64,000 nucleotides of DNA, taken from Labia minor. Taxonomy: Eukaryota > Arthropoda > Insecta > Dermaptera > Spongiphoridae. Position numbers and translations under genes: made by a program. The notes beneath the pieces are model-generated. The model was not told the origin of the DNA. It saw only the letters and a program-made list of their open reading frames with translations, and searched no databases. Shown here in pieces: positions 21,181-30,261 of this stretch. The stretch lies in contig OY720350.1 of assembly GCA_963082975.1 (NCBI GenBank), forward strand, positions 11,502,910 to 11,566,909. The letters run 5' to 3'. Numbering within the stretch: the first letter of the stretch is position 1; each line of letters opens with the position of its first letter.

Positions 21181-23242
21181 ACATATGTATATTATTAATA
21201 TTTATAATTAATAGAAAAAAGTTACAATATTCTTTGTTTTTTTTTCTCAGTTATCGAATGGAAATGCGTCGTTTAGAATTGGAACGACTCGAAAGATTTA
21301 TTTTCCCCAGTGCTTCTCGTGCATTGGCATCGGTTGTTCGTCCAGAATCTAGTCCAGTTGAATCGGAGCGAAAAATTATAGCCAGTCCAGAAACCACAAT
21401 GAACCAATTGGAGATCATTTTCCAAAAATTAAAAAAAGCAACTGGAGAAACTGAAGTAGAAATGGTTTTGCAACGATTTCTTGCACAAAAAGAATCTAAA
21501 ACTAGATTAAATTATTTAAAAGATTCTACTGAAGAAGAAAAAAAAGGTCTTGAAAAGAAAAGAGATGATCTAATTGCAAAATTAGAAGAATTCAAATTTG
21601 CTGAAGCTAAAGATAACGAACAGTAAAGTTAAAAATAAAAAATAAAAATAAATACTTGAATAATAACTGAATTTTCGATTACAATAATAATAGTAATAAT
21701 AATAATTTTCTTTTAGAAATGTTGAAGAAATAGAAAGACTAAAAAATCTAATTGAAGAACAAAAGAAACAGAAAATAATTATTGATGGAATAACGCAACA
21801 TAATAACGAACAATATAATGAAATTCAAAAAGTACTATTCAATCTTTATGAACGGTTTGAGGTGATTAAAAAGAACAATAATAATCTTAAAACAAACAAA
21901 TAATTTATTTATTTATTTTTATTCTAATCATCTTTTCATCCAATCATAAATGGTTTAAACAATTCCCTCAACGAGTGCGTTTTAACTAATCGGCTGGTCG
22001 ATTATTTATGAAATTTTATAACTAATGCTTAGAAATGCAAAAAGATCATGTAATTTCTTATTTTAAAAAAATACCTTGTGGTCAAATATTCCTGCACAAT
22101 ATAATGAAAATAAAACGATAATTTTTGTTTGTTTTTTTAATTTTTATATTTTTCAAATGTAATTTTAATAGCATACATACAAACCAGGGTCGAATGATAG
22201 GAGTTGAGGAGGGGTTAAGGAGTCACAACAAAATCCAAAAATAATGGACTTACTTGTTGGTTTCATTCGGTGTTATTGATTGTAAAACAATCAAAACGGG
22301 AAACTTCATTAAACTTTGCCAGTGGATTCCTTTTTTAATTTCAAAGAAACTTTCTTTATGCAATATTTCTCGGTCTGACAGATTAGCTGCTTATGAACGT
22401 CAAAATGTGCAGTCATTAAATAATGTTTTAATGACTAATTCACTAATAATTCAGTTATTCTGGTATTTTCGGTTCGGTTTGTTATATAGAAAAATTATTT
22501 AATTATTTTTTTAATTTTCATGTATCCAAAGTGAACTGAAAAAAATCGAAAATTAGTGGAGCTAATCTCTCTGCACATTGTACTTTGTTTTAGAAATTTA
22601 TATAGAGTCTATATATCTTTTTAACACTAATGAATTTGGAGGAACAGCAACCTTTAACCCCTTCCCCATCCTCCTCTTATTCCCTCACATCTATGGTATA
22701 TATCTAGAAAGTGCCTACAATTGTTAATTTTTTTAGGATTCTAATATAGCTTCAATTGTTAAAAAGGATTCACTATCATCTGAAGAAATAATTCGGTCCC
22801 TGGAAGCTAAAATACGAAATCTGATAACTGAAGTAGCAAAAGAATCGAATTTACTTACCAAACCAAATCAAGTATTTGTTTTTTTCCTAGCCCACCAATT
22901 ATTAATTATTATAATAATAAATTTTAAAAAAACTTAATAAATTTTTAGCTGGAAAATGAAAAAATTCAAGAGACTAACATTTTTGAAATTGTCGATCCAT
23001 GGACTTCACCACCGCGTGCACCCCGCATCACTCCTTCAGTTTCAACAAATCAACCTCAAGAGCAGATCACTACTAATGAAGAGTTTGGTAAAATGGCAAC
23101 AATCCCTTCGCCGTGTGGCATATCTGAGAGTGAATCGGAACCAGAAGATGTGCCGTCACGTGCCTTTCTTAAACGACAAGCTCAATTAATAGTAGACGCC
23201 CGGTCTCGAAGGAAACAATTCAATATTTTGAGAAGAAATTAA
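10516..23242 (+). CDS. ODAD3: Outer dynein arm docking complex subunit 3-like protein (CCDC151/ODAD3)
   Basis: Ten-exon model: 10516-10624, 10691-10806, 11551-11697, 11794-11898, 14324-14509, 15234-15349, 21251-21622, 21717-21861, 22737-22871, 22949-23242. Phases agree at every junction and give 574 aa, close to the roughly 595 aa of human ODAD3. ODAD3 is a coiled-coil docking factor that anchors outer dynein arms to axonemal doublets; in insects this means sperm flagella and chordotonal cilia. Exons 1-5 are almost pure coiled coil. Exon 7 carries the family-like block KLKKATGETEVEMVLQRFLA, followed by another coiled coil. The C-terminus has VPSRAFLKRQAQLIVDARSR, close to the conserved ODAD3 tail. 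Intron 6 is 5.9 kb and full of transposons; intron 2 holds a Tigger-like element. Weak points are the first exon and the donors at 14510 (GTCTAT) and 15350. CCDC63/ODAD1 is the nearest alternative. Confidence 0.82.
10841..11491 (-). mobile_element. Tigger/pogo-like element in intron 2
   Basis: The left end cagtagaacctggataagtt and the reverse complement of the right end, cagtagaacctcgataactc, form terminal inverted repeats. TA dinucleotides flank both ends (10839-10840 and 11492-11493), as for Tc1/mariner-pogo elements. Several subterminal copies of aagttatcgaggttt lie near the right end. Inside is a remnant of the transposase DNA-binding domain on the minus strand. At 651 bp it is far too short to encode a whole transposase. 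Confidence 0.85.
10945..11090 (-). pseudogene. CENP-B/Tc5-type HTH remnant of a Tigger transposase
   Basis: The minus strand encodes SVSGLILKEKVEEFSNSL followed by HKN and FKASNCWLVNFKKRHHL. This matches the second helix-turn-helix (HTH_Tnp_Tc5, CENP-B type) of Tigger transposases: the V-S-G-x-x-(I/L)-x-x-K start and the F-K-A-S-x-x-W-L-x-x-F-x-K-R-H core are both present. No DDE catalytic domain remains in the element. Confidence 0.75.
12021..12656 (+). mobile_element. HINE-like element in intron 4
   Basis: Left end ctggagtgtctccactcgac, right end gacgagatagtaaaa. The left AT-rich part is longer than in most copies and contains a block (aaaccattaccttcattttt) also found, reverse complemented, in the copy at 32.07-32.89 kb. 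The microsatellite is missing: the body ends at gaattttgaataatgccc and joins the right end. Confidence 0.85.
12657..13156. other. Intron 4 sequence between two insertions
   Basis: Part of the ODAD3-like gene's fourth intron. It includes a moderately GC-containing stretch (12720-12890 and 12985-13130) with no ORF or repeat that I recognise. Confidence 0.5.
13157..13778 (+). mobile_element. HINE-like element with long (CA)n, in intron 4
   Basis: Left end gctggagtgtttccactcga, right end ctggcgagatagtaaaa. The microsatellite is an uninterrupted (CA)n of about 65 bp (13602-13667). After it comes the conserved right block (ctcaaccttagtgaaaatga). Frames running through the CA tract are artefacts. 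Confidence 0.85.
13779..13893 (+). repeat. Duplicated right terminus of the HINE-like element
   Basis: Directly after the element's right end, the last ~80 bp recur in diverged form: gtgaaaatgattcaggggcc, then aaaacatcaaaatttcaaca, then aaatttggcgagatagtgaa. The element therefore appears to end twice. Confidence 0.75.
14559..14612 (+). repeat. Partial copy of the hAT MITE interior
   Basis: cataattcgcccccctataa and the following ~33 bp match 14717-14770 inside the adjacent hAT MITE almost exactly. It lies about 50 bp after exon 5, without its own inverted repeats. Confidence 0.75.
14673..15028. mobile_element. hAT-type MITE in intron 5
   Basis: The left end tagtgtttctcaacct pairs with the right end aggttgaaaatcacta (reverse complement tagtgattttcaacct). 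Flanking sequence is atatatat on both sides (14665-14672 and 15029-15036), consistent with an 8-bp hAT target duplication, although the flank is itself low complexity. Runs of Cs (attcgcccccc) are typical of this non-coding family. 356 bp, no ORF. Confidence 0.75.
15350..15805. other. Start of intron 6, AT-rich
   Basis: Intronic sequence with one GC-richer patch (ctgtggccaggtccgaaccg at about 15650-15675) that may be a repeat remnant. No exon is supported. Confidence 0.5.
15806..16305 (+). repeat. Interspersed repeat with (GGACGGACAGAC)n block
   Basis: Starts near gtaagaccaggctgtgacgt, contains atcggttgagccgttcaggc, then a GGAC/AGAC microsatellite at about 16121-16175. Two direct repeats flank the microsatellite: tgcatgattcgtggtgatat (15911) and tgcatgattcgtggagatat (16209), each continuing through gtgaaatttggtgtgaaaa. 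This type of unit is a common non-coding transposon derivative in arthropods; I cannot name the superfamily. Confidence 0.65.
16306..17388. other. Intron 6, AT-rich with a probable LINE 3' tail
   Basis: Mostly AT-rich. At about 16751-16820, cctgaggccttcatggcctg followed by ttgagcgcgctttaataata looks like a truncated LINE 3' end with an (AAT)n tail. An inverted repeat at 16450-16485 (ttgctttataaatg/catttataaagcaa) may form a hairpin. No exon seen. Confidence 0.45.
17389..18385. mobile_element. Foldback element with ~150-bp inverted repeats enclosing LINE sequence
   Basis: The left arm begins actagctgctcagagcgcct. The right arm, reverse complemented, begins actagctgctcagactgcct and stays nearly identical through gacgggggctccgccccctg to cataaaacattcat, about 150 bp. 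The left arm contains internal hairpins (AGAGCGCC-TTC-GGCGCTCT and GGGGGC-TCC-GCCCCC). No clear target duplication is visible. The interior carries a LINE fragment rather than a transposase, so the element is non-autonomous. Superfamily unknown. Confidence 0.75.
17690..18150 (+). pseudogene. LINE reverse transcriptase C-terminal fragment
   Basis: Across several frames the plus strand encodes pieces of the tail of jockey/RTE-like LINE polymerases: GRPIGKRPLGKP, then AQDRDTWRNVVVAAKNF, matching the typical RP.GKRPLGRPR...AQDRDRWR..V..AMN.R pattern. Upstream tttgagaagaatttaaatcg matches the LINE fragment at 9.5 kb, so both derive from one family. Frameshifts and stops make it non-functional. Confidence 0.75.
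18386..19762. other. Intron 6, AT-rich, no exon seen
   Basis: Long AT-rich stretch. Open frames at 18672-18902 on both strands are short and domain-less. A phrase attttattaaattaattaaaatgaga near 19440 recurs near 20350, together with tttagaataaa, indicating a diverged direct duplication of about 0.2 kb. Confidence 0.5.
19763..20142 (-). mobile_element. Probable solo LTR
   Basis: A GC-richer block of 380 bp whose minus strand begins TGGGAATTGGAATTGAGG and ends AACCCCTCCCA (TG...CA, with TGGGA/TCCCA inverted ends). On that strand it contains a TATA-like aatatataagtgacggcg and a downstream AAATAAACC polyadenylation-type signal, the expected order for an LTR (U3, R, U5). No internal retrotransposon sequence adjoins it. 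The flanks (tatc and tatg) give at best an imperfect target duplication. Confidence 0.5.
20143..20500. other. Intron 6, AT-rich
   Basis: No exon. The segment near 20340-20450 duplicates, with divergence, the sequence near 19430-19530. Confidence 0.5.
20501..20850 (+). repeat. Interspersed repeat with (GACA)n block
   Basis: Contains tatagcctatgttactct, then taagaatattgtgatgtaat and atcggttcagccaatt, then (GACA)n at about 20714-20742, and ends near gtgaaaaattctagtcactt. The middle part (gtaagaatattgtgatataa, ttcggttcagccaattttga) also occurs at 17542-17605, just inside the left arm of the foldback element. Non-coding. Confidence 0.65.
20941..21180 (+). mobile_element. HINE-like element, left half only
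   Basis: The left end ctggagtgtcttcactctac is intact and the AT-rich left third follows, then a (CA)n tract (about 21151-21178). The conserved middle and right end are missing. It ends about 70 bp before exon 7 of the ODAD3-like gene. Confidence 0.75.
21862..22736. other. Intron 8 of the ODAD3-like gene
   Basis: 875 bp. An 82-codon open frame at 22254 shows no domain and is not spliced into the model. GC content is moderately higher at 22160-22460 than in the other introns, without a recognised repeat. Confidence 0.5.
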
Positions 23243-23281
23243 AGATTTATTGAATTCAATATAAAATATTACAAAAAATAT

Positions 23282-23315
<34 letters not shown>

Positions 23316-24269
23316 AATAAAAAATTAATTTATAATTAATATAATAAAAATGGCACTTTTATAAACTATTTTTCTTCTATATATTATAATAACAAAAATA
23401 ATAATAATATATTATATTATACATTTTTTTTTATAATTGTTTTTTAAAATAAATAAAATTATTAATTAATATTTAACATCAAATATTAATAATTTTTAAA
23501 AAAATAAAGTATATTTTAATAAAAAAATTATTTTATTTTTAGTTTATAGAGATTTATTTTAGTTAATATATTAGTAGAGCCAATTTAAAAGCTTTTATAT
23601 ATAATCTCTATATAATACCATATATTTTTAATTAAAAATTTAATTATTATATATTAAAACATAATTATAAATATAATAAATTTTATCGTTTAATTCATTT
23701 TTATTCAAAAACCAAATTCGCAAATTGAGATTTTATAAAATTACAAATCGATAATAATAAAATAAATATATATATATATATACATAATATAGAGATATAT
23801 ACAAAGGGAAACCAATATAAAGTTTAAAGAGCTTTGTTTCCCAACCCTCTCCCATTATATTGTCTAAATTGTTTAAATATGTACTTGTTGAAAGTAAAAA
23901 TAATAATTTAATAGCGGAAATATGGAACTTTTTTTAACATAATTTTAAGAAATATATTTAACTTATTTATAGCTAAATTAAATGAAAAACTTGTCTTTGA
24001 AGAATTATAGATAAATTAAAATTTATAAATTTAATTAAAATAAGTACTTTATATAATTCTAAACTATTTACATGGATGGAATTGAAAATATTTAAAGTAT
24101 AAAGTTATTTCTATATTATATAATAATACTAATTGTAAAATTTAAAAATATTTTGTTAAAAAATGTATAATGAGTTTAAAGAAAAAATAGTCATATATTT
24201 TTGAAAAAAAAAAAACTATATGGAGTATTTTTTTGGCAGGTACTAAAGAAATATTTTAAAATGGTGAGT
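23243..24269. other. Convergent intergenic region between ODAD3-like and NUDT18-like genes
   Basis: About 1.0 kb of AT-rich DNA separates the two stop codons, so the genes are tail to tail. It contains (AT)n at 23281-23305 and 23767-23783 and many AATAAA-type hexamers usable as polyadenylation signals from either side. No other gene. Confidence 0.6.
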
Positions 24270-25261
24270 TTATCGTAGTACATGGAGAGGAACGCACATA
24301 TTCTTTGGCGTTCTTGCAAGGATTCTTTTTTCTAATGGCTTTGAGACCTCAATCCATGCGCATTTCGCGATAATTCCCACTTCTTCAAGAGGGACTCTAA
24401 ATGTTACTAACACTGTTATACATAGGCCATCGTGAAGACCTTCAGGTTTTCCAGAATGCTCTACAGAGAGAATTCCATGTGGTTTGTGGCTAGCGACACC
24501 AGCACCAAAAACTTCCTAAAAATAATAAATATAAAATTATTTTCACTAAAAACATAAATTAATAAATTTGAATTAGATTAATTAACATAACAATATTATA
24601 TTTAAATTAAATTTAATTAATTATAAATTATAAATTAAAATTAATAAATAATATTTATTAAATCAGCATATGTTTGGCTCTTTGTTGATGGCATCACGTC
24701 ACGTCTTGTCGCGTGAGATTTGTAGTGTTAAAAAATTAATTCTGCTACTTTTTGCAATTCAATCAAGCTGAATTCTATATATAGCAGTTTTATACAATTT
24801 TTAATCATGTGAAAAATTATCAAACATATATCTTTATTTTTACGGTCGGAAAAAAAATCAAAACGTTGTAGGTAATGACCCTCTTCTGGTTGAGCTACAT
24901 TTCTCAAAAGTTGATAGAAAACTATGGATTTTGAATAATGCCCATGGACCAAATTTCATCATTCTAGCTCAAACCGTTTTTGCGTAATCTTGGTTACATA
25001 CATACACACTGGCAAGATAGTAATTAAGGGGGAGGGGGCGCAAGAATTTTTTTTTTAAAGGGGGCGCCGGTTCAGAAAGGTTGGAAACCTCTTCCCTAAA
25101 TATTCATGATTGCCTGACCTCTTATAAAATAAGTTATAAAATCGTAAAAACTGTCTCAAATAGGTAAGGTCAAAAGGTTCTTGTGAATGAATATTAATCA
25201 AACTAAAATTACGAATTCAGAAAATATTATATATATTTATATACCTATGATATATATATGT

Positions 25262-25293
<32 letters not shown>

Positions 25294-28200
25294 TCTCATA
25301 CATAAATTGGAGATTGTTTCATTGATAAAATATTTTTAAGGTGTGGAAACATTAACATACTAAAGTTCATGGACAACCCAGAATGGAGATATTTCGTATT
25401 CATAGTGAAAATTTAAGTCAATTAAAATTTACAATGTCTATCAAAGCTCGCTGGAAGTGAGTACTAGGGTCTTAATTAAATGAAATTATTTTTTAATTCA
25501 CTTCTTCCTATTCATTTGTATTCAGGTTTATCAATCATTGATGCCATTCATAGGAATACTCAATATGATCCCCATAATGATTCATTCAACTGAATACATT
25601 TATTGTTTTATTTTTATATATAATTTTTTTTAATATTATTATATTTTTATAATCAGATAAAATTCACATAAAATCCATGATTTTTAAAATTTCCTATAAT
25701 AAAGATTAGCAATAAAGTCCTTAACTCGAATAGGGAATTTTTGATTAAAAATAATAGATTCCAAAGTTAATTTCTAAGTGAATAAATATAATTATTGTAA
25801 ATAATAAGTTTTCTACTATTTACCGCCATGAATGTCTTTAGGCTTGAGTGGAGATTCTTTTTAGGATGGATTTCAAATACTGGCAGATGAAGCTCATTGA
25901 CCTCGGAGACTAAAACGTGCAGACGATTGCTGTGGGGCGAGAGAAGAAATCTAATTAGTGATGGAATAATAACAGGAAGGAAGCGATTTTTCAACACCAA
26001 TAATTTCTCTTTCATCTAAGATTTATTCAGTCAACTAAGTTAAAGAATGATTCATTTCACGCTCTAATTTAAACCTAACTGTTCGTTTATTACGGATGAA
26101 AGAAAACATATTGTATAATAATTTGAATTTTGTGATTTTAAAAAAATATATTTAAAATTTTATTGCGAAAAATTTAAAATCTAATTAATAGGAAATATTA
26201 TTATTTGAATGAATAAAACACTAAATAAATAATAGAATCATCATATTTGATGGATGGACTTAATGGCGCAAAAAGCTCTTGATGTCTTTAAACCACCACC
26301 AGAAATAATAATATTAAAGAATATAACCCAAAAATTTAAACACGAAATACATTTCTATAAACTTAATTTTAAAAAATATAAATATAAAAATTTTTCTAAA
26401 ATAACGTTTTTCCAATGGACTAAAAAGAATAAAATAATTTTTCTATAAGCCTGACAAAGTTTATGGATGAACGTTGGGCGAATTTATTGAATAAAAATTA
26501 TTATATTATATTTATAAATAAATAATTTTTATTAATATAAGATTTTATAAATGTATATACGTTATATATATATATATATATTATATGGTTATATTGTCTT
26601 CAAAAAAAGGTCAATGCTTTGTTATTTTTTCACTTGGGGACATTTATAAAAAAAAGGATCTTTTCTATATGCCATTTGAGGGGAAGAAACCCCCATCATT
26701 GGCGATACAACTGATTAATTAGAAATATTAGATTTGATATATATATAAGAATATAGGAGAAGAATAATTATTTTATTTTTATTTTTTTTACTTTGAGGTT
26801 CGTAGGTCAATGCAGTGATATTCTAAGTTTGTTTAAATATTCTTACTTGGCTCTTTTTTTAATGCACACAAGAAGACGCAGATATAGTTTTTTATGAGGT
26901 TTTTCTACAGGCATTAGTGGTTCATGCCAGGGCTCGACAGGGCCTTTTCCTTTAGAATTTATTAAATAGGCTCTTCCTCTTTCGATTATTGTGTTGATAT
27001 CGGAAGCTCGAAGACTCAACTCATTAACATCACGCACCCATTTTGCTTGAAGAGATTCAGAATCAGCATCTTTTGGTGTTTTCAATGTACCACCTAAAAA
27101 TATTTAAAAAAAATGAATATAGAAAAGATTTCTTATATTCTTATTTTCTGACTGATGGAGGAAACTGAATGTATATTGTATATTTATTTAATTATTATTA
27201 TAATTAAAGCAATATAATAACAATTTCACTTTCAAGGAAACTATATTTAATGAATGCTTAGTTTTAAAATTAATATTAGATATATTTATTATATATTTCG
27301 TTATATATATTTAATTCGGCGATTTATTAATTTAAAATATGATGAATAAATTTTATTTAATAAATATTAACATTATATTAAATATTAATTTATTTAATTA
27401 TATTTATGATCAGTGTCGCATTTACCACTGGGCACATGAGGCGATAGCTCGGGCCTCTAATCCCAGTTTTAATAATTATTTTTAAAATATTTTTTAAAAT
27501 TATTTGTATTATACAACCCTCCCTAGGAAGCCGCGAAAGAAAAAATTTTCTAATACTTGAAATTTTTGGAAAAAAAGGTAAGATGATTTTGTGGGCAAAC
27601 TTTTGAACATTTTCGATTATTTTTAAATTTTTTTCAATATTGTTCCTAAAAAAAGGTCAGATGATTTTGCGATGCTCTGAAACATTTCCGATGGAGGGAA
27701 GAAAAGTTTTCCAATTTTTCAAGAGAGTAAAAATTTATATAAAAATCGGATATATTAAGGGAGCCTCGGAAAAAATCCGATTATTTAGGGAGCCACAAAC
27801 CAGAAAAGTTTGGCAACCTCTGAACTTATTGATTAATATGAACATTTAATATAATAATAGTTAAAATTAAAAAATATAAAATAAGTTTGAAAGTTAAGTT
27901 AACTTTAAAAAAATATATTTTTTTTATTTTAAGAATTCATTACCTGTAACATTTCCTGTAAAGACAAAACGATACCAACTACCACCCACAATTTCAACCA
28001 TTACTAAAGTAGTTGGCTCCATCATAAGACCCGTTTCTTCAAGAACTTCACGCCGCACCGCATCCTTAAAAATAAAAAGATTTATTCTTGATAAACTTAA
28101 ATAATATAACCATCATTTAAAAGTATAAATAAATAATATTTTATATCTTTGTTTGTTAATTATTTCAACATTTACATATACTTAATGAGTGTAAAAAAAT

Positions 28201-29822
28201 CTTGTTTCAATATATGTTTTCTCTTTCTATTAGATTTTTTTTTACTGTATAATGTTCTGCTTCCTTGAATCGAAAAGTAACACTGCCAGGACTTGTTAAT
28301 GAATCTGACTTGTTGTAAAAACATTATTATTTTGGTATCATATAAGTATGATAAAAAAAAAATAAGAAAATTGATCTATACCTTCACTATTTCTAAATAT
28401 TATATGACCAATATAAATTAATAAAATAAAAATATAATAGAAAAATTATTAAATAATATTTAAAAAAGATACACTAAAAAACTATAATATGATTTTAGTT
28501 TTCAAGGATATTTATTTTTTATGATTTTGCATTTTATAATATGAAATTCAACTCATCAAGAAATATTTCACTCATTTAATAATATATTAATTTCATAAAT
28601 ATTTCCACTTTTCTAAATTATTTTTCAACCAATTCACAATTATTCTTAGAAAAATTTAAATCCATTAATTAAAGATTGATTACTTTTTTTTCAATTCAAA
28701 TCATCGTATAGAAATTTTACAATAATAATTTTATTTTTATTTAACAAATTAATTAACATTATAATTGTCTTCTTTTTTTCTAAATTTTAAGTATTTTCAT
28801 AATTTTTACATTACAATTTTATATTAGTAATTTCTATAAACCCAACCTTACAGATAACCTTCTTTTTGCTTATACAATCTTTAATTTATAGAAAGAAATA
28901 AGATATTTTCAAATAAAGTTAAAAATACATAATTAATACAGTATATTTTGACAATTTAATTTTTTAAATGTAATAGTAATTGTTTATTTTTATTTTTAAA
29001 TTAAAAACCAGTGTTAAAATATCTTATTTTTTTGTAATTTTTGTTGTAATGATTATTGTTATAAGTAATCTGAATAATTTATTTGAATAATTTAAAAATA
29101 AATAATTAATACTGTAGTTTCAATATTTTGACAATTTAATTTTTTAAATGTAATAGTAATTGTTAACTTTTATTTTTAAATTAAAAACGTTAAAATATCT
29201 TATTTTTTTGTAATTTTTGTTGTAATGATTATTGTTATAAGTAATCTGAATAATTTATTTGAATAATTTAAAAATATATAATTAATACTGTAGTTTCAAT
29301 ATTTTGACAATTTAATTTTTTAAATATAATAGTAATTGTTTATTTTTATTTTTAAATTAAAAACCAGTGTTAAAATATCTTATTTTTTTTGTAATTTTTG
29401 TTGTAATGATTATGGTTATAAGTAATTTGAATAATTTATTTATTTCTTTACCTCGATTTCTTCCCCAGCTTCAATTCTGCCTGCAGGAAGATACCATTGA
29501 CCTGCACAGGAACTTTTCGCTTCCTGCATCATAAGAACTTCTCCAGCTTCATTAAATAACAAACCCACCACAATATAAGTGACACTTTGTTTGACACGAG
29601 GCACATAATCGGATTTAACTGAAGTGGCCAATCCACGAGCATCTATAACAAAGATCAACAAAAATAAAGAAAAAAAATGAAATCACCCACGTCTTTGCAT
29701 TGATTGGAATTACCATTAAGGGTGTTTTGATCTTCGAGGGTGAAATCACATAATAAATCCTGTCCGTTGGTGGCAGGTTGGCCTTCTAATAAATTCTGAA
29801 TTTGTTCCTCGATTTTCTCCAT
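24270..29822 (-). CDS. NUDT18: NUDT18-like Nudix hydrolase (oxidised nucleoside diphosphatase)
   Basis: Six-exon minus-strand model: 29822-29714, 29642-29452, 28064-27944, 27093-26847, 25929-25824, 24515-24270; phases fit throughout and give 339 aa (human NUDT18 is 323 aa). The family hydrolyses oxidised purine nucleoside diphosphates such as 8-oxo-dGDP, cleaning the nucleotide pool. The Nudix box is complete across the exon 2/3 junction: GRIEAGEE, then REVLEETGL, fitting GX5EX7REUXEEXGU with all metal-binding glutamates. The preceding EAKSSCAGQWYLPAGR and the later TLKTPKDADSESLQAKW are NUDT18-specific. The start at 29822 was chosen because it gives a family-sized N-terminus; an in-frame ATG at 29921 would add 33 residues. 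Exon 5 is supported by a strong pyrimidine tract before its acceptor at 25930. Introns hold repeats. Confidence 0.9.
24567..25024 (+). mobile_element. HINE-like element in NUDT18 intron 5
   Basis: The left terminal hairpin is missing; the copy starts in the AT-rich left part (tttgaattagattaattaac) and ends actggcaagatagtaatt. The body is well conserved and the microsatellite is reduced to cacatacacac. It abuts a hAT MITE end at 25027. Confidence 0.75.
25027..25093. mobile_element. hAT-type MITE end fragment
   Basis: gggggcgccggttcagaaag then gttggaaacctctt is, in reverse complement, the same terminal sequence as cagtggttaccaacctttct-gtaccggcgcccccc at 31562. Only one end is present, directly beside the HINE-like copy. 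Confidence 0.65.
25094..25823. other. NUDT18 intron 5, remaining part
   Basis: AT-rich with an (AT)n tract at about 25266-25292. I looked for an additional exon between exons 5 and 6 and found none; the phase-0 join and family length do not need one. Confidence 0.6.
25930..26846. other. NUDT18 intron 4
   Basis: 917 bp, AT-rich, with (AT)n at about 26562-26580. Short open frames on both strands have no domain. Confidence 0.6.
27411..27828. mobile_element. hAT-type MITE remnants in NUDT18 intron 3
   Basis: The left end cagtgtcgcatttaccactg followed by ggcacatgaggcgatagctc is a typical hAT terminus. The right end agaaaagtttggcaacctct, reverse complemented, is another hAT-type terminus (agaggttgccaaacttttct). 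They are not each other's inverted repeat, so two different damaged elements are probably joined here. Confidence 0.5.
28065..28924. other. NUDT18 intron 2, AT-rich part
   Basis: No exon or transposon recognised. Confidence 0.6.
28925..29445. repeat. Tandem repeat, about 178 bp x 3, in NUDT18 intron 2
   Basis: ttttgacaatttaatttttt recurs at about 28947, 29127 and 29302, each time followed by aaatgtaatagtaattgttt-like sequence and by ttgttgtaatgattattgtt. The third copy stops a few bases before the exon 2 donor at 29451. Copies are nearly identical. It is unrelated to the 160-bp satellite. Confidence 0.85.
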
Positions 29823-30261
29823 GATGGATTGAGTATGAAAATCGAGGCTAAATGTTTGCCATAAGCTTACTACTGCTGCTCTGTGATGGGTTCTCGTGCT
29901 GATTAGAAAGGAATGCGGCACCTGCCCAAGGGAGGAATTCAGACGTGAATAAATTCCCCTCCAATCTTCAAGGAAAGGTTAGTATAGGCGGCACATTTCA
30001 AATGATTCAAACCCCATCTCGATGGAATTGTTAGTGATTGGCCTTGTGCTAAGCACCGCCTCCTGAAACTCTCACATTCTACTTATCTATTAGATATTAA
30101 TTTCTATAAATCAACAAAATTCAAAAACAAAGTCCATTTACATTCCGTTATTTCCCACTAAAATTTCTTAAATTCTTTGATTTTTCTTATCGTTATTCTT
30201 AAAATAACCACATCCATTCAAAAATTGCATTTCTCTTCTCTAATGAATAAATGCCAACTGT
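29823..30261. other. 5' flank of the NUDT18-like gene
   Basis: The region immediately upstream of the minus-strand start is less AT-rich (29830-30080) and presumably contains the 5' UTR and promoter. An upstream in-frame ATG at 29921 exists. No definite promoter motif can be named. Confidence 0.45.

Noticed and set aside
21132-21250. Upstream part of the 164-codon frame ending at 21626
   Set aside because: The frame starts in a HINE-like (CA)n tract. The real exon begins after the acceptor at 21250, where phase and homology to ODAD3 start.
22254-22502. 82-codon frame in ODAD3 intron 8
   Set aside because: Not in phase with neighbouring exons and no recognisable domain.
25094-25823. Extra NUDT18 exon between exons 5 and 6
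   Set aside because: Spacing between conserved blocks already matches the family and the phase-0 junctions fit without it.
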